Assembly (NCBI GenBank): GCA_963205105.1 | Contig: CAUJJW010000072.1 | Location: 1 to 54,063, forward strand | Length of the DNA: 54,063 bases | Source: Verrucomicrobiota bacterium | GTDB taxonomy: Bacteria; Verrucomicrobiota; Verrucomicrobiia; Limisphaerales; CAIMTB01 | Direction: 5' to 3' | Shown here: positions 16,601 through 25,509 of the stretch, one piece after another | Layout of the letters: the number at the start of each line of letters is the position of its first letter | Numbering within the stretch: the first letter of the stretch is position 1 | Program-made: the position numbers and the translations under genes | The notes under the pieces: model-generated | What the model was told of the DNA's origin: nothing | The model's input: only the letters and a program-made list of their open reading frames with translations | Databases searched by the model: none

Positions 16601-17710
16601 ATCGATCCCGCTGCCCGTCGGCGCGTCACCGTCTTCCCCGATGTTCCGGTTGTACCGCCAACCACCTTCGGCACGCACATCGGCAAACAGCACGTATTTG
16701 GTCTTCGTCTCATCCAGGATCCACAAGGCGCTGCGCGAGGCCGTGCCCACTCCCGCCTCCGCGACGCGGTCGATCGAAACCACCACCGGCGTCGTCTCGG
16801 TCGCATTGAAGGTCGGCACCACCCGAAGCGTCCCGCCCGCCCACCATTGCTGGCTCGTCGTGCCCACGAAGCGGACAACCCCATTGCCCGCCTCCGCATG
16901 GATGTCACCCACACCCCCTTCGAAGAACGGCGCATCCGGCTGAAATTTCGCGGGATCAATGGTGTTTGCTGAAAAGTCGTCCGCAAACACGACGCTCAGT
17001 TGGGGCACCGTCTCGATCCTCAAATTGTCCCAGGTCGTGTCAGCGGTGTCGTTGTTCGCCCGGGCATAGCTGCCGAACTGCACCACGACCTTCGGGAACG
17101 GGAACTTCACTTCCGGCCCTTCGATCCCATCCAGGAACAGTTTCACCGTCTTCCCATTGGCCACCACCTTCATGCGGTGCAGCCCGCCGTCATCAAACGA
17201 CCCTCCATTGAAGGGCGCGATGTCGATCCCGCTGCCCGTCGGCGCGTCGCCGTCCTCACCAATGTTGCGATTGTATCGCCAACCGCCCTCGGCTCGGACG
17301 TCCGCGAACAACACGTACTTCGTCTTGGTTTCGTCCAGAATCCACAACGCACTCCGGGAGGCCGTACCCACCCCCACTTCCGCCACCCGATCCACCGAAA
17401 GGGTCAGGGGCGATTCCTCGGAGGCGTTAAACACCGGCACCACCCGCAGCGTGCCGCCAGCCCACCATTGCTGACTCGTCGTCCCAACAAACCGCATGAC
17501 CCCGCCTCCCGCCTCCGCGTGAATGTCACCCACGCCCCCTTCGAAAAACGGGGAATCCGCCTGATACTTGGCAGGATCGATGGTGTTCGACGAAAAATCG
17601 TCTTCGAAGATCACCTGGGTGAGTTGAGCCTGTGCTGGGGTAATCCAGCTCAGAAGAATAGCCATGACCAAAAGGGCCATGGCACCGCCAAGACGTTGGT
17701 GGGTGCGCAT
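13688..17710 (-). CDS. Large exported protein of five jelly-roll-like repeats
   Basis: The 1340-residue product has a signal peptide (MRTHQRLGGAMALLVMAILL, cleaved near AQA). Five domains of about 200 residues follow, each opening with (F/L).DDFS...(F/I)D..K and closing with a (F/L)GAY or FGSYARA... DN.R strand. This resembles concanavalin/LamG-like beta-sandwiches. The first three domains (about residues 33-655) are nearly identical; the last two (about 765-955 and 1055-1270) have diverged. Two spacer segments with VTVTSRNPAVAIPAG-like text look like Ig-type linkers. The C-terminus (GRLQQS... WTDV... PKFYRTIK) is a tail seen on many exported Verrucomicrobiota proteins, by recall. It may bind polysaccharide or act in adhesion; there is no catalytic motif. 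Confidence 0.8.
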   Translation of the reverse strand: MRTHQRLGGAMALLVMAILLSWITPAQAQLTQVIFEDDFSSNTIDPAKYQADSPFFEGGVGDIHAEAGGGVMRFVGTTSQQWWAGGTLRVVPVFNASEESPLTLSVDRVAEVGVGTASRSALWILDETKTKYVLFADVRAEGGWRYNRNIGEDGDAPTGSGIDIAPFNGGSFDDGGLHRMKVVANGKTVKLFLDGIEGPEVKFPFPKVVVQFGSYARANNDTADTTWDNLRIETVPQLSVVFADDFSANTIDPAKFQPDAPFFEGGVGDIHAEAGNGVVRFVGTTSQQWWAGGTLRVVPTFNATETTPVVVSIDRVAEAGVGTASRSALWILDETKTKYVLFADVRAEGGWRYNRNIGEDGDAPTGSGIDIVAFNGGDFDAGGPFTMGMIADGKTVKLLLNGVVGVEVKFPFSKVVVQFGSYARANNDTADTTFDNLKIQTIQTGPPPPLFADDFSTSTIDPAKYAPDAPFFEGGVGDIHAEAGNGVMRFVGTTSQQWWAGGTLRIVPTFAPSETETVTIAIDRVAEAGVGTASRSALWILDQTKTKYVLFADVRAEGGWRYNRNIGEDGDAPTGSGIDIAAFNGDAFDNGGLHRMSMVADGKTVKLFLDGIPGPEVKFPFSPVVFQFGSYARANGDTADTTWDNLRIDSTGSATFVPSDMSVRVGTVSPPITVRIPQGFNSQRAVSVRVVSASPGIAVPDGATGSSLTLTFPAGGSNTQTFRARGLAVGGAQFSLEGDIAGGNRVGVAVISGPGVVLEESFAAATIDAAKWQTSMTGFESTGTGTFTVRQAGGVLEIEGLTDVEFWPGASLRSVNSFVATKDLNLVVEVDRTLIEPAGSAARTGVYLTTADRSKYLFFGQNYGETGWQVNAGDVGSGVSLAVFDDLDQDTGNHRLKLVANGRTVEVFLDGRSGGVFPLEVTTGLHVELGAYARAASDYVKGTFDNVRVENILPCVTVEPSALIMTARDSGKKATLTIPQLLNDAAPVTVTVTSRNPAVAIPAGASAGVLTLTFAAGAPNSQTFDITPVGKGSTVFEFATTPASCISGLLAVDVVAVPQVLLTDDFSGTAFDANKWVLDSTPFDTGTATAESSLKLEGGVALIDVTVESPLWPGFALLTKNTYNAATTTPVTFEIDRVSVEFVLTTGAGSEQRTGAWVKDPAGNFVFFSDYIAHDGRNYGWRYNKATGAADDDLIGIGVNIAAFDSAAFNDRGKHRLKLVANGATVKLYLDDVFGAEVPFAFGTGLTFGFGAYTDEALNVVRGRFDNARILGGEDLSVPDQLTARLQGANIVVTWVGTGRLQQSAALGAGAAWTDVTPAPTGNTYTTPANASPKFYRTIK
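15745..17615 (-). repeat. Three tandem near-identical coding repeats of 621-627 bp
   Basis: The block starting with the DDFS codons repeats three times. Equivalent sites (the GTCGAT/ATCGAT before the GSGIDI codons) lie at 17222, 16601 and 15974, giving periods of 621 and 627 bp, i.e. 207 and 209 codons. Long stretches are identical at DNA level, for example the codons for TTSQQWWAGGTLR and DETKTKYVLFADVRAEGGW. That suggests recent duplication or ongoing gene conversion. Confidence 0.85.
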
Positions 17711-17897
17711 AGATCTACGGGGAACGCAAGGGAGCTACACAACCGGCTTCTGATGGTCAAAATAATTTCCAAGAATTCATACGAAACGCCCCAGATTCCG
17801 TCCTCGGTCCTCCGCCCCTCCAGATTCCAACGTCCTTCGGCCTTGCCTCCTTGTCCCCCCACATGCCCACCGTCTGCCCGTCCCACCGGGCCCATCC

Positions 17898-20800
17898 ATG
17901 AAACGAGTCCACCCTTGCGCAACCCTCGCCTTCGCCCGGACCTTCCTGCCCCTCCTCCTGGCTTCCCCCACCCTGCCTGCCTTGGCCTGGACCACCTTCC
18001 CCAACCACCGACAGACCCCCGTATCCGTCCCCATCCCCAGCACCGGAAAACAGGGATTCACCTCCCTCGCAACCGACATCACCGGCATCACCTTCACCAA
18101 CCGACTCGACGAGGAACGCTCCCTCACCAACCAGATCTTTCTCAATGGCTCCGGTGTCGCCATCGGCGATGTGGACGGCGATGAACGTCCCGACGTCTAC
18201 CTCTGCGCCCTCGACTCCCCCAACGCCCTCTACCGAAATCTCGGCGACTGGCACTTTCAGGACATCACCGCCACGTCCGGAACCGCCTGCTCCGATCAAG
18301 CCTCCACCGGCGCCGCCTTTGCCGACGTGGACGGCGACCGCGACCTTGATCTCCTGGTCAACGGCATCTCCCGCGGCACGCGGCTGTTCCTGAACGACGG
18401 CTCCGGCCGTTTCACCGAGGCCACCGATGCCTGGGGTCTCCGGTCCACGGCCGGCGCCACTTCCTTCGCGCTCGCCGACGTCGACGGCGATGGTTCGCTC
18501 GACCTGTACGTTGTCCATTACCGCAACGACACGATGCGAGATCTGCCGGGAATCAACTTCACCGTCGGCACCACCAACGGCGCACGCCGGCTGCTCACCA
18601 TCAACGGCCAACCCGCCACCGCCCCGGAATGGGTCGGTCGTTTCACCCTCGAACCCGGCGGAGGCATTTTGGAAAACGGCGAAGCGGACGCCTTCTTCCG
18701 CCACTCGGGCAGCAACCGGTTCCTCCTTCAACCCTGGTCGCAAACCCCGGCCTTTCTCGACGATCAGGAACAACCGGTCCCCACCCCGTACGACTGGGGT
18801 TTGTCCGCTCAGTTCCGCGACTTGAACGGCGATGGAGCCCCCGACCTCTACGTCTGCAACGATTTCCAGTCCCCGGACCGGGTGTGGATCAATGATGGCC
18901 AGGGGCGTTTCCACCCCATCCACGGCTACGCCATCCGCCAGACCAGCCTGTTCTCCATGGGCGTGGATGTCGCGGATGTCGACCGCGATGGTGTCGCCGA
19001 CATCTTCGTGGCGGACATGCTCAGCCTGGACCATCGACTCCGACAGGTGCAGGTCATGGACGCCAACGCGTATGCGCAGATCCGTCAGACCGCCAGCCGA
19101 CGACCTCAATCCTCCCGCAACACCCTTTTTCTCGGTCGCGGCGACGGCACGTATGCGGAGATCGCCCAGATGGCCGGGATCGATGCCTCGGATTGGTCCT
19201 GGTGCCCGGTCTTCCTGGACGTGGATCTCGATGGATTCGAGGACCTGCTGATCACCACGGGCCACTGGCGCGATGCCCAGCACGCGGATGTCGCGCGCGA
19301 ACTCGACACCGAGGCGGAAGCGCGTCGGCTGACTCCCCGGGAACAACTTCGGTTGCGCCGACGATTCCCGCGCCTCGACACCCCCAACGTGGCGTTTCGA
19401 AACCAAGGCGATCGGACCTTCGCCGACAAGGGCGCAGCCTGGGGTTTCAATTCCCGCCGGATTTCCCAGGGCATCGCTCTCGCCGACCTCGATGATGACG
19501 GGGATTTGGATGTCGTGATCAACTGCCTCAATGACGCCCCCCTGATCCTGCGCAACCACTCCGACGCAGCCCGCATTGCCGTGCGCCTTCGCGGCACCGC
19601 TGCCAATACCCAGGGAGTTGGGGCTCAGATCCGGGTCCGGACTCCGGGTCTCCCCGAGCAGACCCAGGAAATGATCCTCGGCGGCCGCTACCTGTCCTCC
19701 GACGACACCGTCCGCTGTTTTGCCGCGGCACACCCCACCAATCGCCTTACCATCGACGTCCGCTGGCGGGACGGTTCCCACACGATCATCACCAACGCAC
19801 CCGCCAACCACCGGTTCGAAATCGTCCAGAACCACGCCATTTCCCCCGGCCCTTCGACACCATCACCTGCGGACACCCCTCCGCGCTCACCCGCCTTTGA
19901 AGACATCAGCCATCTGCTCGGCCATGAACATGTCGACACGCCGGTGGATGATTTCGCCTCGCAACCCAGCCTTCCCCACCCACTCAGCCACGCAGGACCC
20001 GGTGTCGCATGGTTCGACTTCAACGGCGATGGCTGGGAAGACCTCCTGATTGGTGCTGGTCAGGGAGGGCGGCTCGCCGTGTTCCGAAACAACCAACAAG
20101 GCGGCTTCATCCCGCAGCGCGCCCGAATCCTCGAAACAACCGCCGCCCATGATCAACTGGGGGTCGTCGGTTGGAGGGAAAGCGCCACCAACCTGGTCCT
20201 CCTGCTGGCCCAGGATGGTTCCGCCTCCCTGACTGACGGCGCAAACCCGCTCCGTCGGATCTCGCTCATCACCGGCGCAACCGATGACAACCTCCTGGGC
20301 GCCCGGGGAAGCGCAGGCCCCATTGCGTTGGCCGACATGGATGCCGACGGTGACCTCGACGTCTTCGTCGGCGGACGGTCGTTGCCCGGCCGATTCCCAG
20401 ATGCCGCGCCATCCGCACTCCTTCGCAATGACGACGGCAAGTTCAGCGAGATTCCGGAACTCTCCCGGACTTTGGCCGGGGTCGGCGTCGTGCAGGGCGC
20501 GGTGTTTACGGATCTCGATCTCGACGGCCGACCGGAGTTGGTGCTGGCCTGTGATTGGGGGGCATTGCGGATGTTTCGTCTTTCTCCCGGCCCGGCAACC
20601 GAGTGGGACCCGCCCCTGCGCTGGCCCGAACCGCGATCGGACGGTTCACCGCAGCCTCCCCAACGGCTCAGTGCCATGACCGGTTGGTGGAATTCGATCA
20701 ACGCCGGCGATTTCGACGGTGACGGCCGAATGGACCTTCTGGCGGGCAACTGGGGCCGGAACACGGCACGTGAACGGTACCGCACCCAACCGCTCAAGCT

Positions 20801-21674
20801 GTACGTCGCGAGCCAAGAAGATCCATCCCCCCTCCGCTTGCTGGAAACCCACCACGACCCGCGACTCGACCTCGAAGTGCCCGTCCGTGACCGCAATGCC
20901 CTGAGCATGGCATTCCCAGCCATCCTCAACCGGTTCCCGACGTTCCAGGCATTCGCGTCCGCCCGGGTGGACGAGGTCCTGGAATCCGTCGGACCCCTCC
21001 CCCGAGTCCGGACCGCGGCCACGCTCGATTCAGTCCTCATGCTCCAGCGGGATGGGTTCTGGGAGGTTCGCCCCCTGCCCTGGCCCGCCCAGGTCGCTCC
21101 AATCTTTGGAATCGCCGTGGGCGACCTCGACGGCGATGGCCACGAGGACGCGTTTCTGGCTCAAAATTTCTTCTCGGTGAACGCTCAGGAAAGCCGGCTT
21201 GATGCCGGAACAGGCGTCTGGCTCCAAGGCAACGGCCGTGGCGGGTTTGCCCCCGTTCCGCCCGACAAGGCCGGCATTCGAATTTACGGAGAAGGCCGGG
21301 GGGCAGCCCTCGCCGATTTCGACCAGGATGGACGCGTGGACCTGGTCGTCGGCCAGAACCGTGGGATCACCGCCCTCTTTCGCAATATTGAAGCCCACCC
21401 CGGGCTCACCGTCCGACTGAGCGGTCCACCACGAAACCCCCAAGGCATCGGAGCCATCCTACGGCGGGAAGATGCCGAGGGACGTCTTGGACCAGCCCGG
21501 GAAATCCACCTGGGCGCCGGCTATCTGTCACAAGACGCCCCGGCTCAGATTCTGGGAGCCTTGCGATCCACGGTTGCCGTTTACATCCGCTGGCCGGGCG
21601 GACGCACCGAGCGGATACCGATCCAACAGGGCAGCAGGCAGTTGAGCCATGGTTTCCATGCAACCTCTCCATGA
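17898..21674 (+). CDS. Very large exported FG-GAP/ASPIC-UnbV protein (CRTAC1-like)
   Basis: The 1258-residue protein begins with a signal peptide (MKRVHPCATLAFARTFLPLL, cleaved near PALA). Two propeller halves follow. The first has blades such as DVDGDERPDVYL, DVDGDRDLDLLV, DVDGDGSLDLYV, DVDRDGVADIFV, DVDLDGFEDLLI and DLDDDGDLDVVI, then an ASPIC/UnbV-like segment (NTQGVGAQIRVRT...). The second begins near residue 690 (DFNGDGWEDLLI, DMDADGDLDVFV, DLDLDGRPELVL, DFDGDGRMDLLA, DLDGDGHEDAFL, DFDQDGRVDLVV) and ends in another ASPIC/UnbV-like segment (NPQGIGAILRR..., YIRWPGGRTERI). It is thus a tandem duplication of the architecture of the gene at 11265. It is divergent from the jelly-roll gene across a 187-bp AT-richer gap that should hold both promoters. 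The stop codon abuts a family A repeat. Confidence 0.85.
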   Translation: MKRVHPCATLAFARTFLPLLLASPTLPALAWTTFPNHRQTPVSVPIPSTGKQGFTSLATDITGITFTNRLDEERSLTNQIFLNGSGVAIGDVDGDERPDVYLCALDSPNALYRNLGDWHFQDITATSGTACSDQASTGAAFADVDGDRDLDLLVNGISRGTRLFLNDGSGRFTEATDAWGLRSTAGATSFALADVDGDGSLDLYVVHYRNDTMRDLPGINFTVGTTNGARRLLTINGQPATAPEWVGRFTLEPGGGILENGEADAFFRHSGSNRFLLQPWSQTPAFLDDQEQPVPTPYDWGLSAQFRDLNGDGAPDLYVCNDFQSPDRVWINDGQGRFHPIHGYAIRQTSLFSMGVDVADVDRDGVADIFVADMLSLDHRLRQVQVMDANAYAQIRQTASRRPQSSRNTLFLGRGDGTYAEIAQMAGIDASDWSWCPVFLDVDLDGFEDLLITTGHWRDAQHADVARELDTEAEARRLTPREQLRLRRRFPRLDTPNVAFRNQGDRTFADKGAAWGFNSRRISQGIALADLDDDGDLDVVINCLNDAPLILRNHSDAARIAVRLRGTAANTQGVGAQIRVRTPGLPEQTQEMILGGRYLSSDDTVRCFAAAHPTNRLTIDVRWRDGSHTIITNAPANHRFEIVQNHAISPGPSTPSPADTPPRSPAFEDISHLLGHEHVDTPVDDFASQPSLPHPLSHAGPGVAWFDFNGDGWEDLLIGAGQGGRLAVFRNNQQGGFIPQRARILETTAAHDQLGVVGWRESATNLVLLLAQDGSASLTDGANPLRRISLITGATDDNLLGARGSAGPIALADMDADGDLDVFVGGRSLPGRFPDAAPSALLRNDDGKFSEIPELSRTLAGVGVVQGAVFTDLDLDGRPELVLACDWGALRMFRLSPGPATEWDPPLRWPEPRSDGSPQPPQRLSAMTGWWNSINAGDFDGDGRMDLLAGNWGRNTARERYRTQPLKLYVASQEDPSPLRLLETHHDPRLDLEVPVRDRNALSMAFPAILNRFPTFQAFASARVDEVLESVGPLPRVRTAATLDSVLMLQRDGFWEVRPLPWPAQVAPIFGIAVGDLDGDGHEDAFLAQNFFSVNAQESRLDAGTGVWLQGNGRGGFAPVPPDKAGIRIYGEGRGAALADFDQDGRVDLVVGQNRGITALFRNIEAHPGLTVRLSGPPRNPQGIGAILRREDAEGRLGPAREIHLGAGYLSQDAPAQILGALRSTVAVYIRWPGGRTERIPIQQGSRQLSHGFHATSP

Positions 21675-21795
21675 ACCGTGCCTCCGTAGCGGCGGGCGTC
21701 CCGCCTGCCGTAGAAGGGGGCGTCTCGCCCCCCCGGAATCCTCGGTTCATGGGCCGTGAGCGGGTCGATTTCGAGCAGGGGGTTTCCCTTGAAAC
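21667..21795 (+). repeat. Repeat family A, intergenic copy
   Basis: Starting at the stop codon of the FG-GAP gene, the sequence CCATGAACCGTGCCTCC leads into GTAGCGGCGGGCGTCCCGCC, GCCGTAGAAGGGGGCGTCTC and later GTGAGCGGGTCGATTTCGAG. This matches the two units inside the CotH-like gene almost base for base through the core. Five of six reading frames of the core are free of stops. Confidence 0.88.
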
Positions 21796-21833
21796 GCGAA
21801 TTCCCAGCCCCGGACGGGGCGGGAGAACACGAG

Positions 21834-22019
21834 CCCACGGCGTGAGCCGTGGGGACAAGGCCAGAGAAAAACCCGAAGCCCCGGAGGGGCGATCAGAAAC
21901 GCAGGTCCAGTGCCGCCCTTGGTCCGTTTCGCTATAACCCGACCCAGCGCAGCCAGTTCTGTCGCCCCTCCGGGGCTTAAAAAGCCTTTCGACGCCTCAC
22001 CCATGGCTGACGCCATGGG
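21834..22019. repeat. Mirrored palindrome element (family E)
   Basis: Two hairpin pairs face each other: CCCACGGCGTGAGCCGTGGG (21834-21853) and AGCCCCGGAGGGGCGA (21877-21892) on the left, TCGCCCCTCCGGGGCTT (21962-21978) and CCCATGGCTGACGCCATGGG (22000-22019) on the right. The arrangement is that of a small non-autonomous element. Together with family A copies it fills the 596-bp gap 21675-22270, where I see no gene. Confidence 0.75.
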
Positions 22020-22097
22020 CTTCCGTTCTTTCGGCCCTCCGGGCCTCCACCGCACCAACCCCTTCGCACCCACGGGCCTCGCCCCCGGAACCCCTAC

Positions 22098-22150
22098 GGG
22101 TAGGTGGCCCCTGAGCCGGTCGATTTCGAACCAGGAGCTATCCATGAACC
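22098..22150 (+). repeat. Repeat family A, tail fragment
   Basis: TACGGGTAGGTGG, GAGCCGGTCGATTTCGAACC and CCATGAACC repeat the 3' part of the family A copy at 21.76 kb, without the GTAGCGGCGGG core. It lies about 120 bases before the pyruvate dehydrogenase start. Confidence 0.6.
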
Positions 22151-22270
22151 CTTTTGCTGGCAACCAACGGCTTCCGACATGGCCTGTATTTCATTTGAGC
22201 GACCGTCCGACGAGAGTATGATTCGCGCTCGTTTGCGCCGCGCATCCGTCGCGTCGGCCGAGTTCTACCC

Positions 22271-25012
22271 GTGAATACCAAGACTGACCGCGCCTCCAAC
22301 TCCACCATCGCCTCCGCCGTGCAGCCTGGTCCGAACCCCCAGCTGGATGCCGATGCGGATAATGCGAACTGGCTGAAATTGATCGAGCAGGTCCTCGCCC
22401 GCGAACTGCTACGCCAGCGCCCCGAAAAGGCCACCAGCTTCCTCGAAGGCCTGGTGGGCTCCCTGCAGCGATCCGGGATGCCCACCCCCTACATCACCCA
22501 CACCCCCTACCGCAACACCCTGCCCGCCAGCCAACAGCCGGAATACCCCGGCGACCTCCAGATCGAACGCCGGATCAAGAGCATCTGCCGGTGGAACGCC
22601 ATGGCGATGGTGGTCTATGGCAACAAGGTGTCCGATGGCCTTGGCGGCCATATCTCCAGCTACGCCTCCATGGCCACCCTCTACGAGGTCGGCTACAACC
22701 ACTTTTACCGCGGCGGCGACGACGGACAACTCGGCGACCTCATCTACTTCCAGGGCCACACCACCCCCGGCAATTACGCCCGCTCGTTCCTCGAAGGCCG
22801 GCTCTCGGTGAAGCATCTCCAGAACTTCCGCCGCGAACTCGCCGAGGGCGGCGGTCTCTCCTCCTACCCGCATCCGTACCTGATGCCGGAGTTCTGGCAG
22901 TTCCCCACCGTCTCCATGGGGCTCGGCCCCATCAATTCGATCTACCAGGCCCGCTTCCTCCGTTACCTGAAGTCCCGTGGTCTCCTGCCCGGCGATCGCG
23001 AACCCCGCGTCTGGGCCTACATCGGTGACGGTGAAAGCGACGAACCGGAATCCCTCGGCGCCGTCGCCCTCGCCGCCCGTGAGCGGCTCGACAACCTCAC
23101 CTGGATCGTCAATTGCAACCTCCAGCGCCTCGACGGCCCCGTCCGCGGCAACGGCAAGATCATTCAGGAACTCGAAGGCGTGTTCCGTGGCGCCGGCTGG
23201 AATGTCATCAAGGTGATCTGGGGCCGCGATTGGGATGCCCTGTTCGCCGCCGACCACGACGGACTCCTGCAACGTCGCCTCGATGAATGCGTCGACGGCG
23301 ATTTCCAGAAGTACATCGTCGAAACCGGCAGCTACATCCGGAAACATTTCTTCGGCAAGTACCCGGCTCTCAAAGCCCGGGTCAACCACCTCTCCGACGA
23401 ACAACTCACCCGGATGGTCCGGGGCGGTCATGACCCGCTCAAGGTCTTCGCCGCCTACCAGGCAGCCACCCAACACAAGGGGCAACCTACCGTCATCCTC
23501 GCCAAAACCGTTAAAGGCTACGGCCTCGGCGAAGCCGGCGAAGGCCGCAACATCTCGCATCAGCAGAAAAAGATGAACGAGAAGGAACTGCGCGAGTTCC
23601 GCGCGCGGTTCAACATCCCCGTCTCCGACGAGGAAATCACCGAGCTCCCCTTCTACCGGCCACCGGAGGACAGCCCCGAGGTCAAGTACGTCAAGAAACG
23701 CCGCAAAGCCCTCGGCGGCTCCCTCCCCAAGCGGGCCACCCAAACGCCGGGTCTTGATGTGCCCGCCTTGGAGGAGTTCGGCGGCGACGCCCTCAAGGGC
23801 TCAGGCCACCGCGACGCATCCACCACCATGGCCGTCGTCGACCTGCTCAAACGCCTCCTTCGCAATGAAAAAATCGGACGTCACATCGTCCCGATCATTC
23901 CCGACGAGGCCCGGACGTTCGGCATGGAGGCCATGTTCCCCGAGTTCGGCATCTACTCGTCCAAAGGCCAGCTCTACGAACCCGTCGACCGCAAATCCCT
24001 CAGCTATTATCACGAGGCCAAGGACGGTCAGATCCTCGAAGAAGGCATCACCGAAGCCGGATCGATGGCGTCGTTCGTCGCCGCCGGAACCGCCCATGCC
24101 AACGTCGGCGTCACCACCATCCCGTTCTACATCTACTACTCGATGTTCGGGTTCCAGCGGGTCGGCGACTCCATCTGGCTCGCCGGCGACAGCCGCGCCA
24201 AAGGGTTCCTGCTCGGCGCCACCGCCGGTCGAACCACCCTCAACGGTGAGGGTCTCCAGCACCAGGACGGCCACAGTCATCTCGCCGCCAGCACCGTCCC
24301 CAACCTCATGACTTACGACCCTGCCTTCGCCTACGAGATCGCCGTGATTCTCGCCGACGGCTTGGACCGCATGTACCGCAAGGGCCAGGACCTCTTTTAC
24401 TACCTCACGGTTTACAACGAGAACTACCACCAGCCCGCCATGCCCGCCAACGCACGGGAAGGCATCCTCAAGGGCCTCTACAAGTTCCGCGCCGGCCCCG
24501 CCGGCCCCACGGTCAAAGCCCATATCTTCGGCAGCGGATCCATCATCCGCTCCGCTCTCAAGGCCCAGGAATTGCTCGAACGTTACGGAGTTTCCGCCGA
24601 CGTCTGGAGCGCCACCAGTTACAAGCTCCTCCGCAACGACGCCCTCCAATGCCGCCGCCATAACATGCTGCACCCGGAGGAGCCTCCCAAGCGCTCCTAC
24701 CTCGAGACCGTCCTCGCCCCCGAAACCGGCGCGTTCGTCGCAGTCTCGGATCACATGAAGCTCGTCCCCGACCAGATCGCCCCCTGGGTCCCCGGCGGAC
24801 TCTACACGCTCGGCACTGACGGTTTCGGTCGCAGCGAAACCCGCGACAACCTGCGTCGCTTCTTCGAGATCGATGCCGAATGCACCACAATCGGTACCCT
24901 GGCCGCCCTCGCCGAGAAAGGCCTTGTCCCCCGGGAAACCGTCGCCAAGGCCATCGCCGATCTCGGCGTGAACCCAGCCAAAGTCTTCCCTGAACTAGCT
25001 CTCGCACTTTGA
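22271..25012 (+). CDS. aceE: Pyruvate dehydrogenase E1 component, homodimeric type
   Basis: The 913-residue protein is the single-chain E1 that decarboxylates pyruvate with thiamine diphosphate and passes the acetyl group to E2. Family marks include DGLGGHISSYAS and HFYRGG near residues 125-150, DLIYFQGH and the ThDP site GDGESDEPES near residue 253 with VNCNLQRLDGPVRGNGKI about 30 residues on. Further marks are the QKKMNEKELREFR stretch and, in the second half, FGMEAMFPE, GRTTLNGEGLQHQDGHSH and WSATSYKLLRND. Length and order match Escherichia coli AceE (about 887 residues). The start is GTG with no clear ribosome binding site. The E2 and E3 genes are not adjacent. Confidence 0.96.
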   Translation: MNTKTDRASNSTIASAVQPGPNPQLDADADNANWLKLIEQVLARELLRQRPEKATSFLEGLVGSLQRSGMPTPYITHTPYRNTLPASQQPEYPGDLQIERRIKSICRWNAMAMVVYGNKVSDGLGGHISSYASMATLYEVGYNHFYRGGDDGQLGDLIYFQGHTTPGNYARSFLEGRLSVKHLQNFRRELAEGGGLSSYPHPYLMPEFWQFPTVSMGLGPINSIYQARFLRYLKSRGLLPGDREPRVWAYIGDGESDEPESLGAVALAARERLDNLTWIVNCNLQRLDGPVRGNGKIIQELEGVFRGAGWNVIKVIWGRDWDALFAADHDGLLQRRLDECVDGDFQKYIVETGSYIRKHFFGKYPALKARVNHLSDEQLTRMVRGGHDPLKVFAAYQAATQHKGQPTVILAKTVKGYGLGEAGEGRNISHQQKKMNEKELREFRARFNIPVSDEEITELPFYRPPEDSPEVKYVKKRRKALGGSLPKRATQTPGLDVPALEEFGGDALKGSGHRDASTTMAVVDLLKRLLRNEKIGRHIVPIIPDEARTFGMEAMFPEFGIYSSKGQLYEPVDRKSLSYYHEAKDGQILEEGITEAGSMASFVAAGTAHANVGVTTIPFYIYYSMFGFQRVGDSIWLAGDSRAKGFLLGATAGRTTLNGEGLQHQDGHSHLAASTVPNLMTYDPAFAYEIAVILADGLDRMYRKGQDLFYYLTVYNENYHQPAMPANAREGILKGLYKFRAGPAGPTVKAHIFGSGSIIRSALKAQELLERYGVSADVWSATSYKLLRNDALQCRRHNMLHPEEPPKRSYLETVLAPETGAFVAVSDHMKLVPDQIAPWVPGGLYTLGTDGFGRSETRDNLRRFFEIDAECTTIGTLAALAEKGLVPRETVAKAIADLGVNPAKVFPELALAL

Positions 25013-25083
25013 CAGTCGGCGTGAATATCTCACAATTGCCGCCGTCCAAACCAACGTCTCGAAGCCAACCGAGTTCCCATCCC

Positions 25084-25476
25084 ATGAAGCATCTCTGGAC
25101 CACCCTGTTCGCCACTGTTGCCGTCGCCTCGTTTGCCGCCGATAAGGTCGATCCCTCCAAGCTGCCCCCTGCAGCCAAAACCGCGGGAGTCACCTTCGCC
25201 AAAGACATCAAGCCGATCTTCGACAAGTCGTGCATCAAGTGCCACGGCGAGGAGAAACAGAAGGCCAAGCTCCGCCTCGACTCCCTCGAATGGACTCTCA
25301 AGGGCGCCGATGGCGAAGACATCGTGAACAAGGGCAAGAGCGCCGAAAGCGAACTGGTGCACTCCGTCGCCCGGGTCAATGAAGACGAAGCCATGCCCCC
25401 CGAAGGCAAGGGCGATCCCCTGACCAAGGAACAGGTCGGCATCATCCGCGCCTGGATCGATCAGGGCGCCAAGTAA
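25084..25476 (+). CDS. Exported monoheme cytochrome c, planctomycete type
   Basis: The 130-residue product has a signal peptide (MKHLWTTLFATVAVASFA), then VTFAKDIKPIFDKSCIKCHG with the heme motif CIKCH near residue 54. AMPPEGKGDPLT supplies the probable axial Met about 50 residues later, and RAWIDQGAK forms the last helix. This is the PSCyt1 layout common in Planctomycetota and Verrucomicrobiota. The ATG at 25084 is chosen because it begins the signal peptide; the frame is open upstream to 25009. It follows aceE by 72 bases and is closed by a terminator at 25510. Confidence 0.88.
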   Translation: MKHLWTTLFATVAVASFAADKVDPSKLPPAAKTAGVTFAKDIKPIFDKSCIKCHGEEKQKAKLRLDSLEWTLKGADGEDIVNKGKSAESELVHSVARVNEDEAMPPEGKGDPLTKEQVGIIRAWIDQGAK

Positions 25477-25509
25477 GCCCCCATCCGCCCGCCTATCTCC
25501 CAATTGCAT

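Noticed and set aside
17757..19835. A 692-codon minus-strand open frame opposite the large FG-GAP gene
   Set aside because: Antisense of DG-rich calcium-binding repeats gives Val/Gly/Glu-rich pseudo-protein; no family features.
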